Shown here one piece after another: positions 25,895 to 34,974 of a stretch of 49,330 nucleotides of DNA. The notes beneath the pieces were generated by a model that did not search any database, was not told the DNA's origin, and saw only the letters and a program-made list of their open reading frames with translations. Every line of letters starts with the position of its first letter. The first letter of the stretch is position 1. The stretch comes from Deefgea chitinilytica (GTDB lineage Bacteria; Pseudomonadota; Gammaproteobacteria; Burkholderiales; Chitinibacteraceae): assembly GCF_016881405.1 (NCBI RefSeq), contig NZ_WOFE01000012.1, positions 1-49,330 on the forward strand, in the 5' to 3' direction. The position numbers were made by a program, and so were the translations under genes.

Positions 25895-26650
25895 TCAGTT
25901 CGGCGCCATTAATGCTTTTTTGGCTTTGCCTGCGGCATCCGACTGTGGATATTGCTCAATAATTGTAATCAGGTAATTGCGCGAGGTTTTTTTATCGCCC
26001 GTTGCTGCCGCAACTGACGCTAAGCCGAGTAAGGAATCGGGCGCTTTGGCGTCATTGGGTGCGTTTTCAATGACGTTTTTAAATGCCGAAGTCGCTGATT
26101 TATAGTCTTTACTAAAGGCATAACTTGTTCCTAGCCAATATTGCACGGCGGGGAGTTTGTCGCTTTTTGGGTAGTCAACGGCAAATTTATTTAGCGCAGC
26201 GCTGCCTTCTTTGAATTTTTTCGCTTGTACTAAGGCCACTGCATTATCAAAGCTTTCTTGTTCACTCAATTGCACTGCCGCTTTCGTTTCTGCTTTGGCT
26301 TGCTCGATTGCGCGTAAGCGCGTGTCTAAATCGACGTATAAATCTTTTTGCCGCTTAACAGCTTCATCCAGATTAAATTGCAGCATTTCATTTTGGCCAT
26401 TGAGTTTGGCCAAGGTGTCTTTTTGCGCTTCGATTTGGCGAACCAAATTGATGATTTGTTTATTGCCCGCTTCGAGCTGCTCGATACGCTGTTGATTTTG
26501 TTCTTGTAGCATCTGCACTTTGGCGGTGAGATCGGCCACTTGTTTGCGCGCAACGTCATCGTCGAATAAACCCGCCTGAGAAGACGCGCTCCAAGCCGCC
26601 AGTGCGAAGGCGATAAGACTTTTTTTGAAGTGGGGCATTGGTTTATTCAT
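25895..26650 (-). CDS. cpoB: Tol-Pal system TPR protein CpoB (YbgF)
   Basis: A periplasmic coordinator of peptidoglycan synthesis and outer-membrane constriction that binds TolA. The start at ATG 26650 gives 251 residues with a signal peptide ending SSQAG. Residues about 30-110 form an N-terminal coiled coil (VADLTAKVQMLQEQNQQRIEQLEAGNKQ), and the C-terminal TPR repeats contain the family text FDNAVALVQAKKF, VQYWLGTSYAFSKDY and APDSLLGLASVAAATGDK. An alternative start is the ATG at 26638. The interval to pal holds palindrome copy 2. Confidence 0.93.
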   Translation of the reverse strand: MNKPMPHFKKSLIAFALAAWSASSQAGLFDDDVARKQVADLTAKVQMLQEQNQQRIEQLEAGNKQIINLVRQIEAQKDTLAKLNGQNEMLQFNLDEAVKRQKDLYVDLDTRLRAIEQAKAETKAAVQLSEQESFDNAVALVQAKKFKEGSAALNKFAVDYPKSDKLPAVQYWLGTSYAFSKDYKSATSAFKNVIENAPNDAKAPDSLLGLASVAAATGDKKTSRNYLITIIEQYPQSDAAGKAKKALMAPN

Positions 26651-26686
26651 AACGGTAAGGTAGTCCTGAGCAGTATTAAAAACGGA

Positions 26687-26782
26687 GTCCACGAAAGACA
26701 GGAAAAGCACGAAAGTAAATCGTAGGTCGGGTGCTAGTCAACTTTCGATCTCTTTTCGTGTGTTTTCGTGCTTTTCGTGGAC
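26687..26782. repeat. CCACGAAA-family palindrome, copy 2
   Basis: Outer arms GTCCACGAAA/TTTCGTGGAC are perfect over 10 bp; the inner arms (AAAGCACGAAAG versus AAGCACGAAAAC) match imperfectly. It lies between pal and cpoB, inside an otherwise continuous operon. Confidence 0.9.
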
Positions 26783-26824
26783 CATTTTCTGACTTTAAAC
26801 GTGTCGTTTGAGGGTCAGTATTGA

Positions 26825-27370
26825 TTACTTGCTTTGTTCACCTGGGTATACGAGATCGGTACGACGATTGCGTTCCCATGCTTCATCCGTGTCGCCGTTT
26901 TCCAGTGGACGCTCTTCGCCAAAGCTGACAGCTTCAATTTGGCTTTCTGGTACACCCAAGGCTTTCAGCATCGCAAACACAGCTTCAGCCCGTTTTTGAC
27001 CAAGTGCCAAATTGTATTCAGCGGTACCGCGGTTATCGGTATTACCTTGCAAGATGATTTTCACGTCTTTGTGTTTGAGCAGGAATTTAGCGTGGGCTTG
27101 TACCATTTCGTTAAATTCTGGGCGAACGATGAATGAGTCAAAATCAAAATAAACACGACGTTGTGAGAGCACATTGCTTGGATCGGTTAGCTCTGGATAC
27201 ATCGATTTACCGCTGGTCTTGCTGGTATCGACAGTTTTGATTTCGCTGCCATTATTACCCGTGTTATTCGTTTGCTGGCCAGCATTTGGATCTTTGATCG
27301 GAGCGGTTGGCGTGCTTGAGCACGCAGCGAGTACGGCTGTCATAGCGATACTGAGGGCGATTTTTTTCAT
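26825..27370 (-). CDS. pal: Peptidoglycan-associated lipoprotein Pal
   Basis: An outer-membrane lipoprotein that binds meso-DAP peptidoglycan and TolB. The 181 residues include a lipoprotein signal peptide with lipobox LAAC (Cys17), a Thr/Asn/Gly-rich linker, and a C-terminal OmpA-like domain with VYFDFDSFIV, the peptidoglycan-binding stretch QGNTDNRGTAEYNLALGQKRAEAV and SFGEERP. It is downstream of tolB in the standard order. Confidence 0.97.
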   Translation of the reverse strand: MKKIALSIAMTAVLAACSSTPTAPIKDPNAGQQTNNTGNNGSEIKTVDTSKTSGKSMYPELTDPSNVLSQRRVYFDFDSFIVRPEFNEMVQAHAKFLLKHKDVKIILQGNTDNRGTAEYNLALGQKRAEAVFAMLKALGVPESQIEAVSFGEERPLENGDTDEAWERNRRTDLVYPGEQSK

Positions 27371-27432
27371 GTCTTACTCCAATTAATTAAACAATAAATA
27401 TCGGATGAGTGTGTTCAATTGAGCCGTGAAAC

Positions 27433-28704
27433 TTAACGCAACATCGGGCCCCACGCGGGTTGGCGAACTTCACCGTTTTGCGATTTCAAGCGTTGTTTTA
27501 CTTTGCCATCGCTAGAAACAATTGCCAGCGTGCCACGGCGGCCCACATCCGTTTCATACAAAATCATCGAGCTATTGGGCGCAAACGACGGTGAATCATC
27601 CATATTGGTTGAGGTCAGCGTCGTGCTACGACGGGTGGCTAAATCCATTACCGCGACGCGGTAACCATTGTCACGCGTGATGTAAGTCATCGATTTGCCA
27701 TCCGGAGAAATTTTCGCGCTGGCATTATAGCCACCCGAAAAAGTCAGCCGTTCCGCATTGCCGCCATTGATCGATTGGCGATAAATCTGTGGGCTACCGC
27801 CTCGGTCCGACGTAAAGACGATGCTTTGACCATCGGCAGTGAAACTTGGTTCAGTGTTAATTTCACCACCTTGGCTGATACGACGTGGATTTGTACCGTC
27901 GACATTCACAATATAAATCTGGCTGCCGCCGTCTTTACTGAGTACGACTGCCAGTTGGCGACCATTGGGTGACCATGCCGGTGATGAGTTACTACCTTTG
28001 AAATTAGCCGCTTGCCAGCGTTTGCCAGTGGCCAGTTCGTGCACATAAACAACGGGTTTTTCGAGCTCAAACGAAACATAAGCCAATTTGCCACCATCGG
28101 GTGACCAGCGTGGCGACATAATCGGCATTTTGGATTTCAAGACGGTTTGCGCGCCATAGCCATCGGCATCCGCGACTTGCAGCTCAAAAGCTTTGCCTGT
28201 TTTGAGGATATAAGCAATCCGCGATGAAAATGCCCCTGATTTGCCGGTGATTTTTTCATAGATCATATCGGCAATCTGATGGCTCATTCGACGCAGTTGT
28301 GCTGGATTACCGCGTTTTTCGTAGGCGATCAGTTCTTGTTTGGTGACGATGTCAATCAACCAGAACTTAATTACGGCCTGGCCACCTTCGTTAAAAATTT
28401 GCCCGAGTACTGCGTATTGCGCGCCACTGGCTTGCAGCGCGGCTAGATTGAGCGCGGCAGGGGTATAGGCGTGTAGGCTACGATCAGCAATGGGTAGCAC
28501 CTTAAACACACCACTGGTATTTAAGTCGCTACCAATCACTGGTGTCACAGGCTGTTGGTCGAGGTTCTCATTTTGAAATGGAATGATCGCAATTGGATAT
28601 TGCTGACTGCCAACGCCAACAATTTCAATCGTCATATCAGCTTGCGCTGTGCTGGCTGCCAATAGCAGCGACATCAACAGCGCGCGGAAATAGTGTTTCA
28701 TCAA
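27433..28704 (-). CDS. tolB: Tol-Pal periplasmic protein TolB
   Basis: A periplasmic beta-propeller that shuttles between TolA and Pal. The 423 residues have a signal peptide ending AASTAQA, an N-terminal alpha/beta domain (IAIIPFQNENL ... VIGSDLNTSGVFKVLP) and six WD40-like blades with the repeated text SPRWSPDGGKLAYVS, SPAWSPNGRQLAVVLS, EPSFTADGQSIVFTSDRGG and SPDGKSMTYI. It starts with two adjacent ATGs. It is 21 bp after tolA and 62 bp before pal. Confidence 0.97.
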   Translation of the reverse strand: MMKHYFRALLMSLLLAASTAQADMTIEIVGVGSQQYPIAIIPFQNENLDQQPVTPVIGSDLNTSGVFKVLPIADRSLHAYTPAALNLAALQASGAQYAVLGQIFNEGGQAVIKFWLIDIVTKQELIAYEKRGNPAQLRRMSHQIADMIYEKITGKSGAFSSRIAYILKTGKAFELQVADADGYGAQTVLKSKMPIMSPRWSPDGGKLAYVSFELEKPVVYVHELATGKRWQAANFKGSNSSPAWSPNGRQLAVVLSKDGGSQIYIVNVDGTNPRRISQGGEINTEPSFTADGQSIVFTSDRGGSPQIYRQSINGGNAERLTFSGGYNASAKISPDGKSMTYITRDNGYRVAVMDLATRRSTTLTSTNMDDSPSFAPNSSMILYETDVGRRGTLAIVSSDGKVKQRLKSQNGEVRQPAWGPMLR

Positions 28705-28725
28705 TCACAGCTCCTGCATCAGAAA

Positions 28726-29607
28726 TTAAGGTGGGCTAAAGGCCCAGCGCACTTCACGGTAATCGTTGAACGATGCGCCGTTCGGTGGTTTTGGGAATGG
28801 GGCATACAAATGAATAGCGCGCTCGATGGCTTTGTCCCACGCCGGATCTTTACTGGCTTCAAGTAATTCGATTCTTTGAATCTCACCACTTGGGAACAGG
28901 TAAATTTTGTAAACCACACGCGGTTTCTTGCCGCTGCTGCTGGTGTAAACCGCTTTTTGTGCAATTTCTTGACCTATGCTTTGTGCATAGGCTTCGCCTA
29001 AACCGCTACCTTTGCCTTTCCCCGCGCCACCCGTTGCGCCTACGGTATCGCCAGTACCACCCGGTTTACCGCCCGCTTTTGCGTTCGGGCTTGGTTTGTC
29101 GTTTTTGCTGCTGGTATTGAGCATATTGTCAAACGATAGTGCGTCTTCTAATTCACTCTTTGGTTTTTTCACTTCGGCTTTTTTTGGCGCTGCCGTTGGT
29201 GTGACAGTGGGTTTTGGTTTGGCACTTGGCGCGACCGTTGGTTTGATGGTCGGTACAGGAGTCGATGTAGGTGCAAGCGTTGGTTTGGCCGTCGCGGTTG
29301 GTTTGGCGGTTGGCACTGCGGTCGCTTTTACTTTTTCGGTGACGATGTCCGGCGCTTTAACCGGAACTGGAATCGGTTCAGGTTTTGGCTCGGGTACTTT
29401 GACAGGTTTGGGCTGCTCGGTCTGTTCACTAGCAACCGGAGCGGGCGGTGGCGCGCCCCAGAGTTCAACGACGACCGGCTCCGGTTTTTTGGTTTTCCAC
29501 TGCACAGAAAATAGCAAAAATCCAGCTAACAGCACGTGCATACCCAAAGCTAACACAAAGGAAATGCCACGACTTTCATCAGGATAATTTGAGCGATTTG
29601 GATTCAT
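28726..29607 (-). CDS. tolA: TolA inner-membrane energy-transducing protein
   Basis: A trans-periplasmic link between TolQR and TolB/Pal. The 293 residues have an N-terminal membrane helix (ISFVLALGMHVLLAGFLLFSV) and a long middle region rich in Pro, Thr, Ala, Lys and Val (about 60-150), then a C-terminal domain with VYKIYLFPSGEIQRIELLEASKDPAWDKAIERAI. The middle domain is a Pro/Thr repeat rather than the Ala/Lys/Glu-rich long helix of E. coli TolA, and the protein is shorter. Its ATG overlaps the tolR stop by one base. Confidence 0.92.
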   Translation of the reverse strand: MNPNRSNYPDESRGISFVLALGMHVLLAGFLLFSVQWKTKKPEPVVVELWGAPPPAPVASEQTEQPKPVKVPEPKPEPIPVPVKAPDIVTEKVKATAVPTAKPTATAKPTLAPTSTPVPTIKPTVAPSAKPKPTVTPTAAPKKAEVKKPKSELEDALSFDNMLNTSSKNDKPSPNAKAGGKPGGTGDTVGATGGAGKGKGSGLGEAYAQSIGQEIAQKAVYTSSSGKKPRVVYKIYLFPSGEIQRIELLEASKDPAWDKAIERAIHLYAPFPKPPNGASFNDYREVRWAFSPP

Positions 29608-30020
29608 TACTTCTGATAAACCTGTAGACCGACGCGTGGGATTTCAGCGATTCGCAGCGCGTCGGTGGTTTGCATCACGATTTCATAGCGCACATTTTTA
29701 TCCGCTGCGATGACCACAGGGCGCTCGGTTCCAGCGGCGGCGTCGACTTTTTCTTTAATCGTGGCAGCCAGCGATTTGGCATCAGTAAATGGCGTTTTTT
29801 CATTGCCATCTTTGAGCAGCAAAGCGCCATCTTTGCTAATCTCTACTGTCATTGGATTGCCAGTGACTTGTTGGCTGGATTTGCCAGCGGAGGGCAACTC
29901 CACCAAACCCGATGGCATGCCGGGCGCAGCGACCATAAAGATCACCAGCAGCACCAGCATCACATCGACATAGGGCACCACATTGATTTCGTTTTTACTA
30001 CGGCGAGGGCGACGAGCCAT
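29607..30020 (-). CDS. tolR: TolR
   Basis: An inner-membrane ExbD/TolR-family protein with one N-terminal helix (VVPYVDVMLVLLVIFMVAAP) containing the conserved aspartate that takes part in proton-driven force generation, and a periplasmic domain ending PRVGLQVYQK. The 137 residues match the family. It follows tolQ by 11 bp. Confidence 0.96.
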   Translation of the reverse strand: MARRPRRSKNEINVVPYVDVMLVLLVIFMVAAPGMPSGLVELPSAGKSSQQVTGNPMTVEISKDGALLLKDGNEKTPFTDAKSLAATIKEKVDAAAGTERPVVIAADKNVRYEIVMQTTDALRIAEIPRVGLQVYQK

Positions 30021-30031
30021 GGTTCGCTCCC

Positions 30032-30709
30032 TTATTTACCGATTTGGCGTTGCAAGATGTTGGAAAACTCTTCGATAAAGGTATCAAAACGCCCTGCCAA
30101 ACGATCAACATCGTGTGCAAAACGGTTGTAGGCCACAACGGCTGGAATCGCGGCAAATAGACCAATCGCCGTGGCAACCAGCGCTTCAGCAATATGCGGT
30201 GCGACGGTTGCCAGTGTGGCTTGGCCGACATTACCGAGGCCTTTGAACGCGTACATAATGCCCCATACAGTACCGAACAAACCAATATACGGGCTGACTG
30301 AGCCAACTGAGGCGAGGAAGGACGTGTGCTTATCCAGATGATCGAGTTCACGCTGGCAAGATGCGCGCATCGCGCGGCGCGCACCTTCCATTACATCTGA
30401 TAATTCCATACCTGATTTTTGGCGCAGTTTTAAAAACTCGCTGAAACCCGCCATATAGATTTTTTCCATACCAATCGCGTTGCGGCTATGTTTGACATGC
30501 TCATAAAGGCCATTCAAATCTGAGCCACCCCAAAAGCGATCTTCAAATTCATCGGTGTGTTTTTTGGCGGTGCTGATGGTGAAATGCTTACTAAAAATAT
30601 GCCACCACGACATAAACGACAGTGCCAGTAATAACACCATGACCATTTGCACGACGATACTCGCTTGCAATACCAAGCTAATAATCGACATATCTTCAAC
30701 AGGCTGCAT
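30032..30709 (-). CDS. tolQ: TolQ
   Basis: An ExbB/TolQ/MotA-type inner-membrane subunit of the Tol motor. The 225 residues contain a first helix (VVQMVMVLLLALSFMSWWHIF) and two later helices with TFLASVGSVSPYIGLFGTVWGIMYAF and ALVATAIGLFAAIPAVVAYN, the characteristic motifs. It heads the tol operon; the ybgC thioesterase gene that often precedes tolQ is absent, and the upstream 309 bp hold only palindrome copy 3. Confidence 0.97.
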   Translation of the reverse strand: MQPVEDMSIISLVLQASIVVQMVMVLLLALSFMSWWHIFSKHFTISTAKKHTDEFEDRFWGGSDLNGLYEHVKHSRNAIGMEKIYMAGFSEFLKLRQKSGMELSDVMEGARRAMRASCQRELDHLDKHTSFLASVGSVSPYIGLFGTVWGIMYAFKGLGNVGQATLATVAPHIAEALVATAIGLFAAIPAVVAYNRFAHDVDRLAGRFDTFIEEFSNILQRQIGK

Positions 30710-30900
30710 GAATCTAAGCTCCAGATGGGCTGTGAGTTGAATAAGAATTGAAGTTTCGAGCTGACAACGCGAAAAAAGTTTAATGATTTTGCCTAAATTT
30801 TCTTCATGATAATAGCGTAATTGTGATTAATTACGGCAATTAAGGCAGAAAGGCTAAAAACGGGGATCGTGACAGGCGGGAATATAAGGTCAACATCGTG

Positions 30901-30987
30901 AGTCCACGAAACCCACGAAAAGCACGAACAAGAGTTGAAAACTCAGCCTTTGCATTGATTTCGTGTCTTTCGTGGGTTTCGTGGACT
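30901..30987. repeat. CCACGAAA-family palindrome, copy 3
   Basis: Arms of 20 bp (30901-30920 and 30968-30987) match perfectly; the left arm reads AGTCCACGAAACCCACGAAA. The loop is 47 nt, like copy 1. An extra half unit TTTTTCGTGG follows at about 30999-31008. It lies between ruvB and tolQ; the rest of this intergenic region shows no gene. Confidence 0.93.
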
Positions 30988-31018
30988 AAATTTGTATGTT
31001 TTTCGTGGAAAACTAACG

Positions 31019-32062
31019 TTAAGTCTCTGTTTTGGGTGGATTAAGTCCGAAGTGCTGATAAGCGCTGAGCGTCGCCATACGGCCGCGGGGCGTGCGTTGT
31101 AAATAACCTTGCTGAATTAAGTAGGGTTCGATGACTTCTTCGATGGTATCGGATGATTCGCCGATTGCGGCGGCGACATTATCCAACCCAACCGGACCTC
31201 CAGCGAATTTATCCAAAATTGCCCGCAGCACTTTTCTATCCATCACATCCAAACCGGCATGATCAACGTCGAGCATTTGCAGGGCTTGATCGGCAATCGC
31301 TTGTGTGACCACGCCATCGTGGCGGACTTCGGCAAAATCGCGTACGCGGCGCAGCAGGCGGTTGGCAATCCGTGGCGTGCCGCGTGAACGGCGGGCTACT
31401 TCAAACGCACCCTCATCATTCATCTCGACATTCATCAGCTTGGCTGAGCGGGTCACGATGCGGGTGAGCTCTTCCGGCGTGTAAAATTCTAGCCGCGCCA
31501 CAATGCCAAAACGATCGCGCAGCGGATTGGTCAACATCCCCGCACGTGTTGTCGCACCGATTAAGGTAAACGGTGGTAGGTCGAGTTTAACTGAGCGCGC
31601 CGCTGGGCCTTCGCCAATCATGATATCGAGCTGGAAGTCTTCCAGTGCAGGGTAGAGAATTTCTTCGACTACCGGAGAAAGACGGTGAATTTCGTCGATA
31701 AATAGTACATCGTGCGGTTCAAGATTGGTCAGTAGCGCCGCCAAATCGCCAGCGCGTTCTAACACTGGCCCCGACGTTTGCCGCAAATTGACGCCCAATT
31801 CGCGTGAAATAATGTGCGCCAATGTGGTTTTGCCGAGTCCCGGCGGGCCAAATAACAAAACGTGATCGAGCGCTTCACCCCGCTTTTTGGCGGCTTCGAT
31901 AAAAATCTCCAGCTGGCCACGCGCTTTCATCTGCCCGACGTATTCATCGAGCAATTTTGGTCGCAGCGCTTTTTCTTGTGCGTCTTCCGAGTTCGACATC
32001 TTTTGCGCCGTGATCATTCGATCAGGTGGCGGGGCAGAGAACAGCGAGTCAGTTTCGATCAT
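31019..32062 (-). CDS. ruvB: Holliday junction branch-migration helicase RuvB
   Basis: The hexameric AAA+ motor of RuvAB. The 347 residues have Walker A GPPGLGKT (72-79), Walker [10 protein letters not shown] (DEIH at 123-126), sensor-type LIGATTRAG, and the C-terminal winged-helix region [14 protein letters not shown] through [16 protein letters not shown]. The gene is separated from ruvA by structured repeat copy A, so the usual ruvA-ruvB overlap is lost here. Confidence 0.98.
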   Translation of the reverse strand: MIETDSLFSAPPPDRMITAQKMSNSEDAQEKALRPKLLDEYVGQMKARGQLEIFIEAAKKRGEALDHVLLFGPPGLGKTTLAHIISRELGVNLRQTSGPVLERAGDLAALLTNLEPHDVLFIDEIHRLSPVVEEILYPALEDFQLDIMIGEGPAARSVKLDLPPFTLIGATTRAGMLTNPLRDRFGIVARLEFYTPEELTRIVTRSAKLMNVEMNDEGAFEVARRSRGTPRIANRLLRRVRDFAEVRHDGVVTQAIADQALQMLDVDHAGLDVMDRKVLRAILDKFAGGPVGLDNVAAAIGESSDTIEEVIEPYLIQQGYLQRTPRGRMATLSAYQHFGLNPPKTET

Positions 32063-32137
32063 AGTATGCTTTTGGTGATGTATATGAATGTAGCCATTGA
32101 TAAGAATGGCCTGCAGTTCAATACGTGCGCTATTGTT

Positions 32138-32334
32138 TAAGTGCCTTCGGCACGGTATTTACAGTCGCAATCCGCGACGGGGACTTACTTTCTTTGCTTC
32201 GCCAAAGAAAGTAAGCAAAGAAAGGCGACCCGGGCGCGCCCAGCTCCGCTGTGCCCTCAGTCAGTCGTGAGCCAAACGATAAACCTGTTTGTCTCTCTCC
32301 TTCATTCGGTGCGCTTAGACGGGGTTTTAAAACC
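32138..32334 (+). repeat. Structured intergenic repeat, copy A
   Basis: A roughly 200-bp element matching copy B (34975-35176, opposite orientation) along its length. It contains several hairpins: GTGCC-TTC-GGCAC, GTCGC-AATCC-GCGAC, and a perfect 13-bp stem CTTACTTTCTTTG/CAAAGAAAGTAAG around loop CTTCGC at about 32183-32214, then the palindrome GGGCGCGCCC. The main stem differs from copy B at paired positions but keeps full pairing. It lies between ruvB and ruvA. No transposase is adjacent. Confidence 0.9.
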
Positions 32335-32370
32335 CTAACTTAACGAGCGCGGCACAGCAATAAATGTGAT

Positions 32371-32964
32371 TTATCCCTTCGCCAACGCCTTCAACGCCAT
32401 CCGAATCCCCGTCGACACATCGGTATCGAGCGGCAGTGTTTTCATCGCCATATTGGCTTCGCGTTCGTTATAGCCTAGCGCCAGCAAGGCATTGAGAATA
32501 TCACTTCGGTCGTCGGGTGTGGTGGCAAAGGGCAGGCCGCCCGGCGTGCTGGTCAGGCCACTGGTGGCGAGTTTGCCACGTAGTTCGAGCACCAGACGCT
32601 CGGCGGTTTTTTTGCCGATGCCGGGTATGGTCGATAGACGTTGGATATCTTCCGCGGCAACGGCACTAGCGAGCTCGTCCGAGCTCATGCCAGAGAGAAT
32701 CGCCAGCGCGATTTTGGCGCCGATGCCAGAGACTTTAATCAGGCTGCGAAAGCTATTTCGCTCGTCTTTGCTGGCAAATCCGTACAGTAATTGCGCGTCT
32801 TCGCGCACGACTAAATGCGTGAACAGCGTGGTTTTTTCGCTTAGATGCGGCAGCACATAAAATGTGCTCATTGGTACGTCGATTTCATAACCGACACCGT
32901 TGACGTCGAGCACAATGTGCGGCGGCTGTTTTTCGATAATTAGGCCAGTGAGACGTCCAATCAT
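32371..32964 (-). CDS. ruvA: Holliday junction DNA-binding protein RuvA
   Basis: A tetrameric junction-binding protein that loads RuvB. The 197 residues show the N-terminal OB-fold ([31 protein letters not shown]), the two helix-hairpin-helix motifs ([18 protein letters not shown] and [22 protein letters not shown]) and the C-terminal RuvB-interacting three-helix domain ([20 protein letters not shown]). Flanking genes place it apart from ruvC and ruvB. Confidence 0.98.
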   Translation of the reverse strand: MIGRLTGLIIEKQPPHIVLDVNGVGYEIDVPMSTFYVLPHLSEKTTLFTHLVVREDAQLLYGFASKDERNSFRSLIKVSGIGAKIALAILSGMSSDELASAVAAEDIQRLSTIPGIGKKTAERLVLELRGKLATSGLTSTPGGLPFATTPDDRSDILNALLALGYNEREANMAMKTLPLDTDVSTGIRMALKALAKG

Positions 32965-33055
32965 AGCGACTCTTCCAAAAAGTAATTACTGCTTATTGTA
33001 GCCGCATTTCTGGACGTTCGTTCACTTTGCCGCATTCAAAGTGCAAATTTTCGCT

Positions 33056-33709
33056 TTATCCCCAACTGCGTGATTGATGCTTGGCGTACAGAATGGCAAA
33101 TCCGGCGACGATGATCATCGCTGCACTGTACGCCGCCAGCACATCGCTAAAGTGATGCACGCCCAGGCCGACTCGCGCCAAGCCGCAAATGAGCGCGGTG
33201 AGAAAAGCAGTGGTGTAAAACTTCCGGCCTTTTTCGGGATGACGTTGCGAAAAAATCAGCGCCAAGATAAACGGCAAGGCCCATGCGACCATCGAATGCC
33301 CGCTGGGAAACGAGGGACTGTTGGCGTGGGCAAGGTGTTCCAGTTCGGGCCGTGGGCGCAGCACGCTGTATTTAATCACGCCCGCCAAACTCCAGCTGGC
33401 GACAACGGCCAGCGGCAAGCCATAAGCGGCGAAGCGATCGCGCGACCAAAACCACAGACTAAAACACAGGGAAATCAATAATGAGCCGGGAAAGCTCGCC
33501 AGTAATGCCAGTACGCGGCAGATAGCAACCCAGATCGGGTGCGCGTTATACAGCGCGTGGCTCATACCTTGGTCGATGGCATTGAGAAAGGGCGTATCAA
33601 TCGCGGCGGTGAGCGCGAGGAATGCAATTAGGCCCGTGCCGGCCAGCCACTTTAGGCGGCGCAGCGTATCGGGTGCGATGGCACTGCTGCGTAAACTAAA
33701 ATTGCGCAT
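33056..33709 (-). CDS. PAP2-family membrane phosphatase
   Basis: An integral-membrane acid phosphatase of the PAP2 superfamily, probably acting on undecaprenyl diphosphate or a lipid phosphate (inference). The 217 residues include about five to six hydrophobic helices and the three active-site motifs: KYSVLRPRP, PSFPSGHS (with the transition-state histidine) and RVGLGVHHFSDV. It lies inside the segment bracketed by the inverted repeats, between ruvA and a small membrane protein. Confidence 0.9.
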   Translation of the reverse strand: MRNFSLRSSAIAPDTLRRLKWLAGTGLIAFLALTAAIDTPFLNAIDQGMSHALYNAHPIWVAICRVLALLASFPGSLLISLCFSLWFWSRDRFAAYGLPLAVVASWSLAGVIKYSVLRPRPELEHLAHANSPSFPSGHSMVAWALPFILALIFSQRHPEKGRKFYTTAFLTALICGLARVGLGVHHFSDVLAAYSAAMIIVAGFAILYAKHQSRSWG

Positions 33710-33787
33710 GAGCTAATAATTCCAAATCAATGAGCTGCGGATTCTAACGAAGCGTCGTGGCGGGGTCTGGGTAATATGTCACAGTGA

Positions 33788-34255
33788 TTAAAACCAAGCT
33801 CCGCCATGTGCGCCGATGACGCCACCCGCGACGGTGATCAAACTGAGAGAGAGTAAGCCGTAATGCAATCGTTGCAACAATGCCATCGTGGCTGCTGGAT
33901 CAATTTGGGCTTTATGATGAAGCACTCGATGTATCAGCCACGGCTCTAATACAAACAACATTAGCGTGAAGATACACCATGTGGCAATCATCGCCCATAG
34001 CCACCAAGTATCGGCAAGCCGTGACCAACTATCGCTGAGATGCAGCATCATCAAACCCGAAATCATCGCGATTTGCGTGCTGAATTTGGCTTGCAGACCG
34101 AAACGGTGTTCGAGTTTTTCAAATAGCGCGTAATCGTTGCCGCTCCGGCGTAGCGCGGGAATCAAGATGGTGGTTACAAATGCCACGCCACCGATCCAAA
34201 ATACAATCGCCAACACATGCAAGCCGCGCCAGAGTGCGTAATCGTTGAGGGTCAT
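33788..34255 (-). CDS. Small four-helix membrane protein (CopD-like)
   Basis: A 155-residue protein from ATG 34255 (MTLNDYALWRGLHVLAIVFWIGGVAF), with AAGG upstream. It has four predicted membrane helices and conserved-looking histidines at helix ends (RGLHVLA, MMLHLSD, LHYGLLSL), a pattern seen in CopD/DUF2269-type membrane proteins that may bind haem or copper. Family membership is a resemblance only; function unknown. It lies 10 bp after the LysE-type gene, probably in one operon. Confidence 0.65.
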   Translation of the reverse strand: MTLNDYALWRGLHVLAIVFWIGGVAFVTTILIPALRRSGNDYALFEKLEHRFGLQAKFSTQIAMISGLMMLHLSDSWSRLADTWWLWAMIATWCIFTLMLFVLEPWLIHRVLHHKAQIDPAATMALLQRLHYGLLSLSLITVAGGVIGAHGGAWF

Positions 34256-34265
34256 TGGTTTTGCC

Positions 34266-34892
34266 TTAAGGATGAATGATGAGTCGCAGGCCGAGGACGA
34301 CAAAAATTGAACCCGCAGTTCGATCTAGCCATGCGCTAACTGATGCATGTTGGTTTAAATAACGCCCAATAGATCCGGCAAAAAAGCCGAGCGAACCAAA
34401 CAGCAATATCGCTTGCAGCGTGAAGATGATACCTAATTGCAGGATTTGCCAGCCCGTATCATGACGCGCGGCATCGACAAATTGTGGCAAGAAAGCCAGA
34501 AAAAATAGTACCACTTTCGGATTGATTGAATTAGCAAAGACACCGCGCCAAAACAACTTGCCTGCGTTTTCTTGGCTGCTACTGGTGCCGACAGTAGCGC
34601 CGCCGCGACTTTTCAGCGCCAGCCAGCCTAAATAAATCAGATACACACCGCCGATGATTTTGAGCACGCTAAAGGCAATCGGCGATGCTGCAATCAAAGC
34701 GCTAATGCCCAGCGTGGCGAGCAAGGTGTGGCTTAAACAGCCTAATGCGCAGCCCATTCCAAAGGCCATACCGCGCAGTCGACCTCGCGTTGCGCCAATG
34801 CTCAGCACCATCAAATTATCCGGTCCGGGCGAGAGCGTAATCAGTACTGCTGCGCTGAGAAAGCCGAAGAATTGTTCAGGCGCAAGAAGCAT
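34266..34892 (-). CDS. LysE/RhtB-family amino-acid exporter
   Basis: A 208-residue inner-membrane exporter with the family start FLSAAVLITLSPGPDNLMVLSIGATRGRLRGMAFGMGCALG, the GVYLIYLGWLALKS segment and FWRGVFANSINPKVVLFFLAFLPQF. About six helices. ATG 34892 with GAGG upstream is preferred to ATG 34919. The substrate is unknown; the family exports basic amino acids, threonine, homoserine lactone or similar. Confidence 0.92.
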   Translation of the reverse strand: MLLAPEQFFGFLSAAVLITLSPGPDNLMVLSIGATRGRLRGMAFGMGCALGCLSHTLLATLGISALIAASPIAFSVLKIIGGVYLIYLGWLALKSRGGATVGTSSSQENAGKLFWRGVFANSINPKVVLFFLAFLPQFVDAARHDTGWQILQLGIIFTLQAILLFGSLGFFAGSIGRYLNQHASVSAWLDRTAGSIFVVLGLRLIIHP

Positions 34893-34974
34893 AAAAACCT
34901 CTTCAGTAATTGATGACATAAATTTATTTGGTAATGTTCAGATTTGGTGTTGATGCTGCGCCACGCTTGATGAG

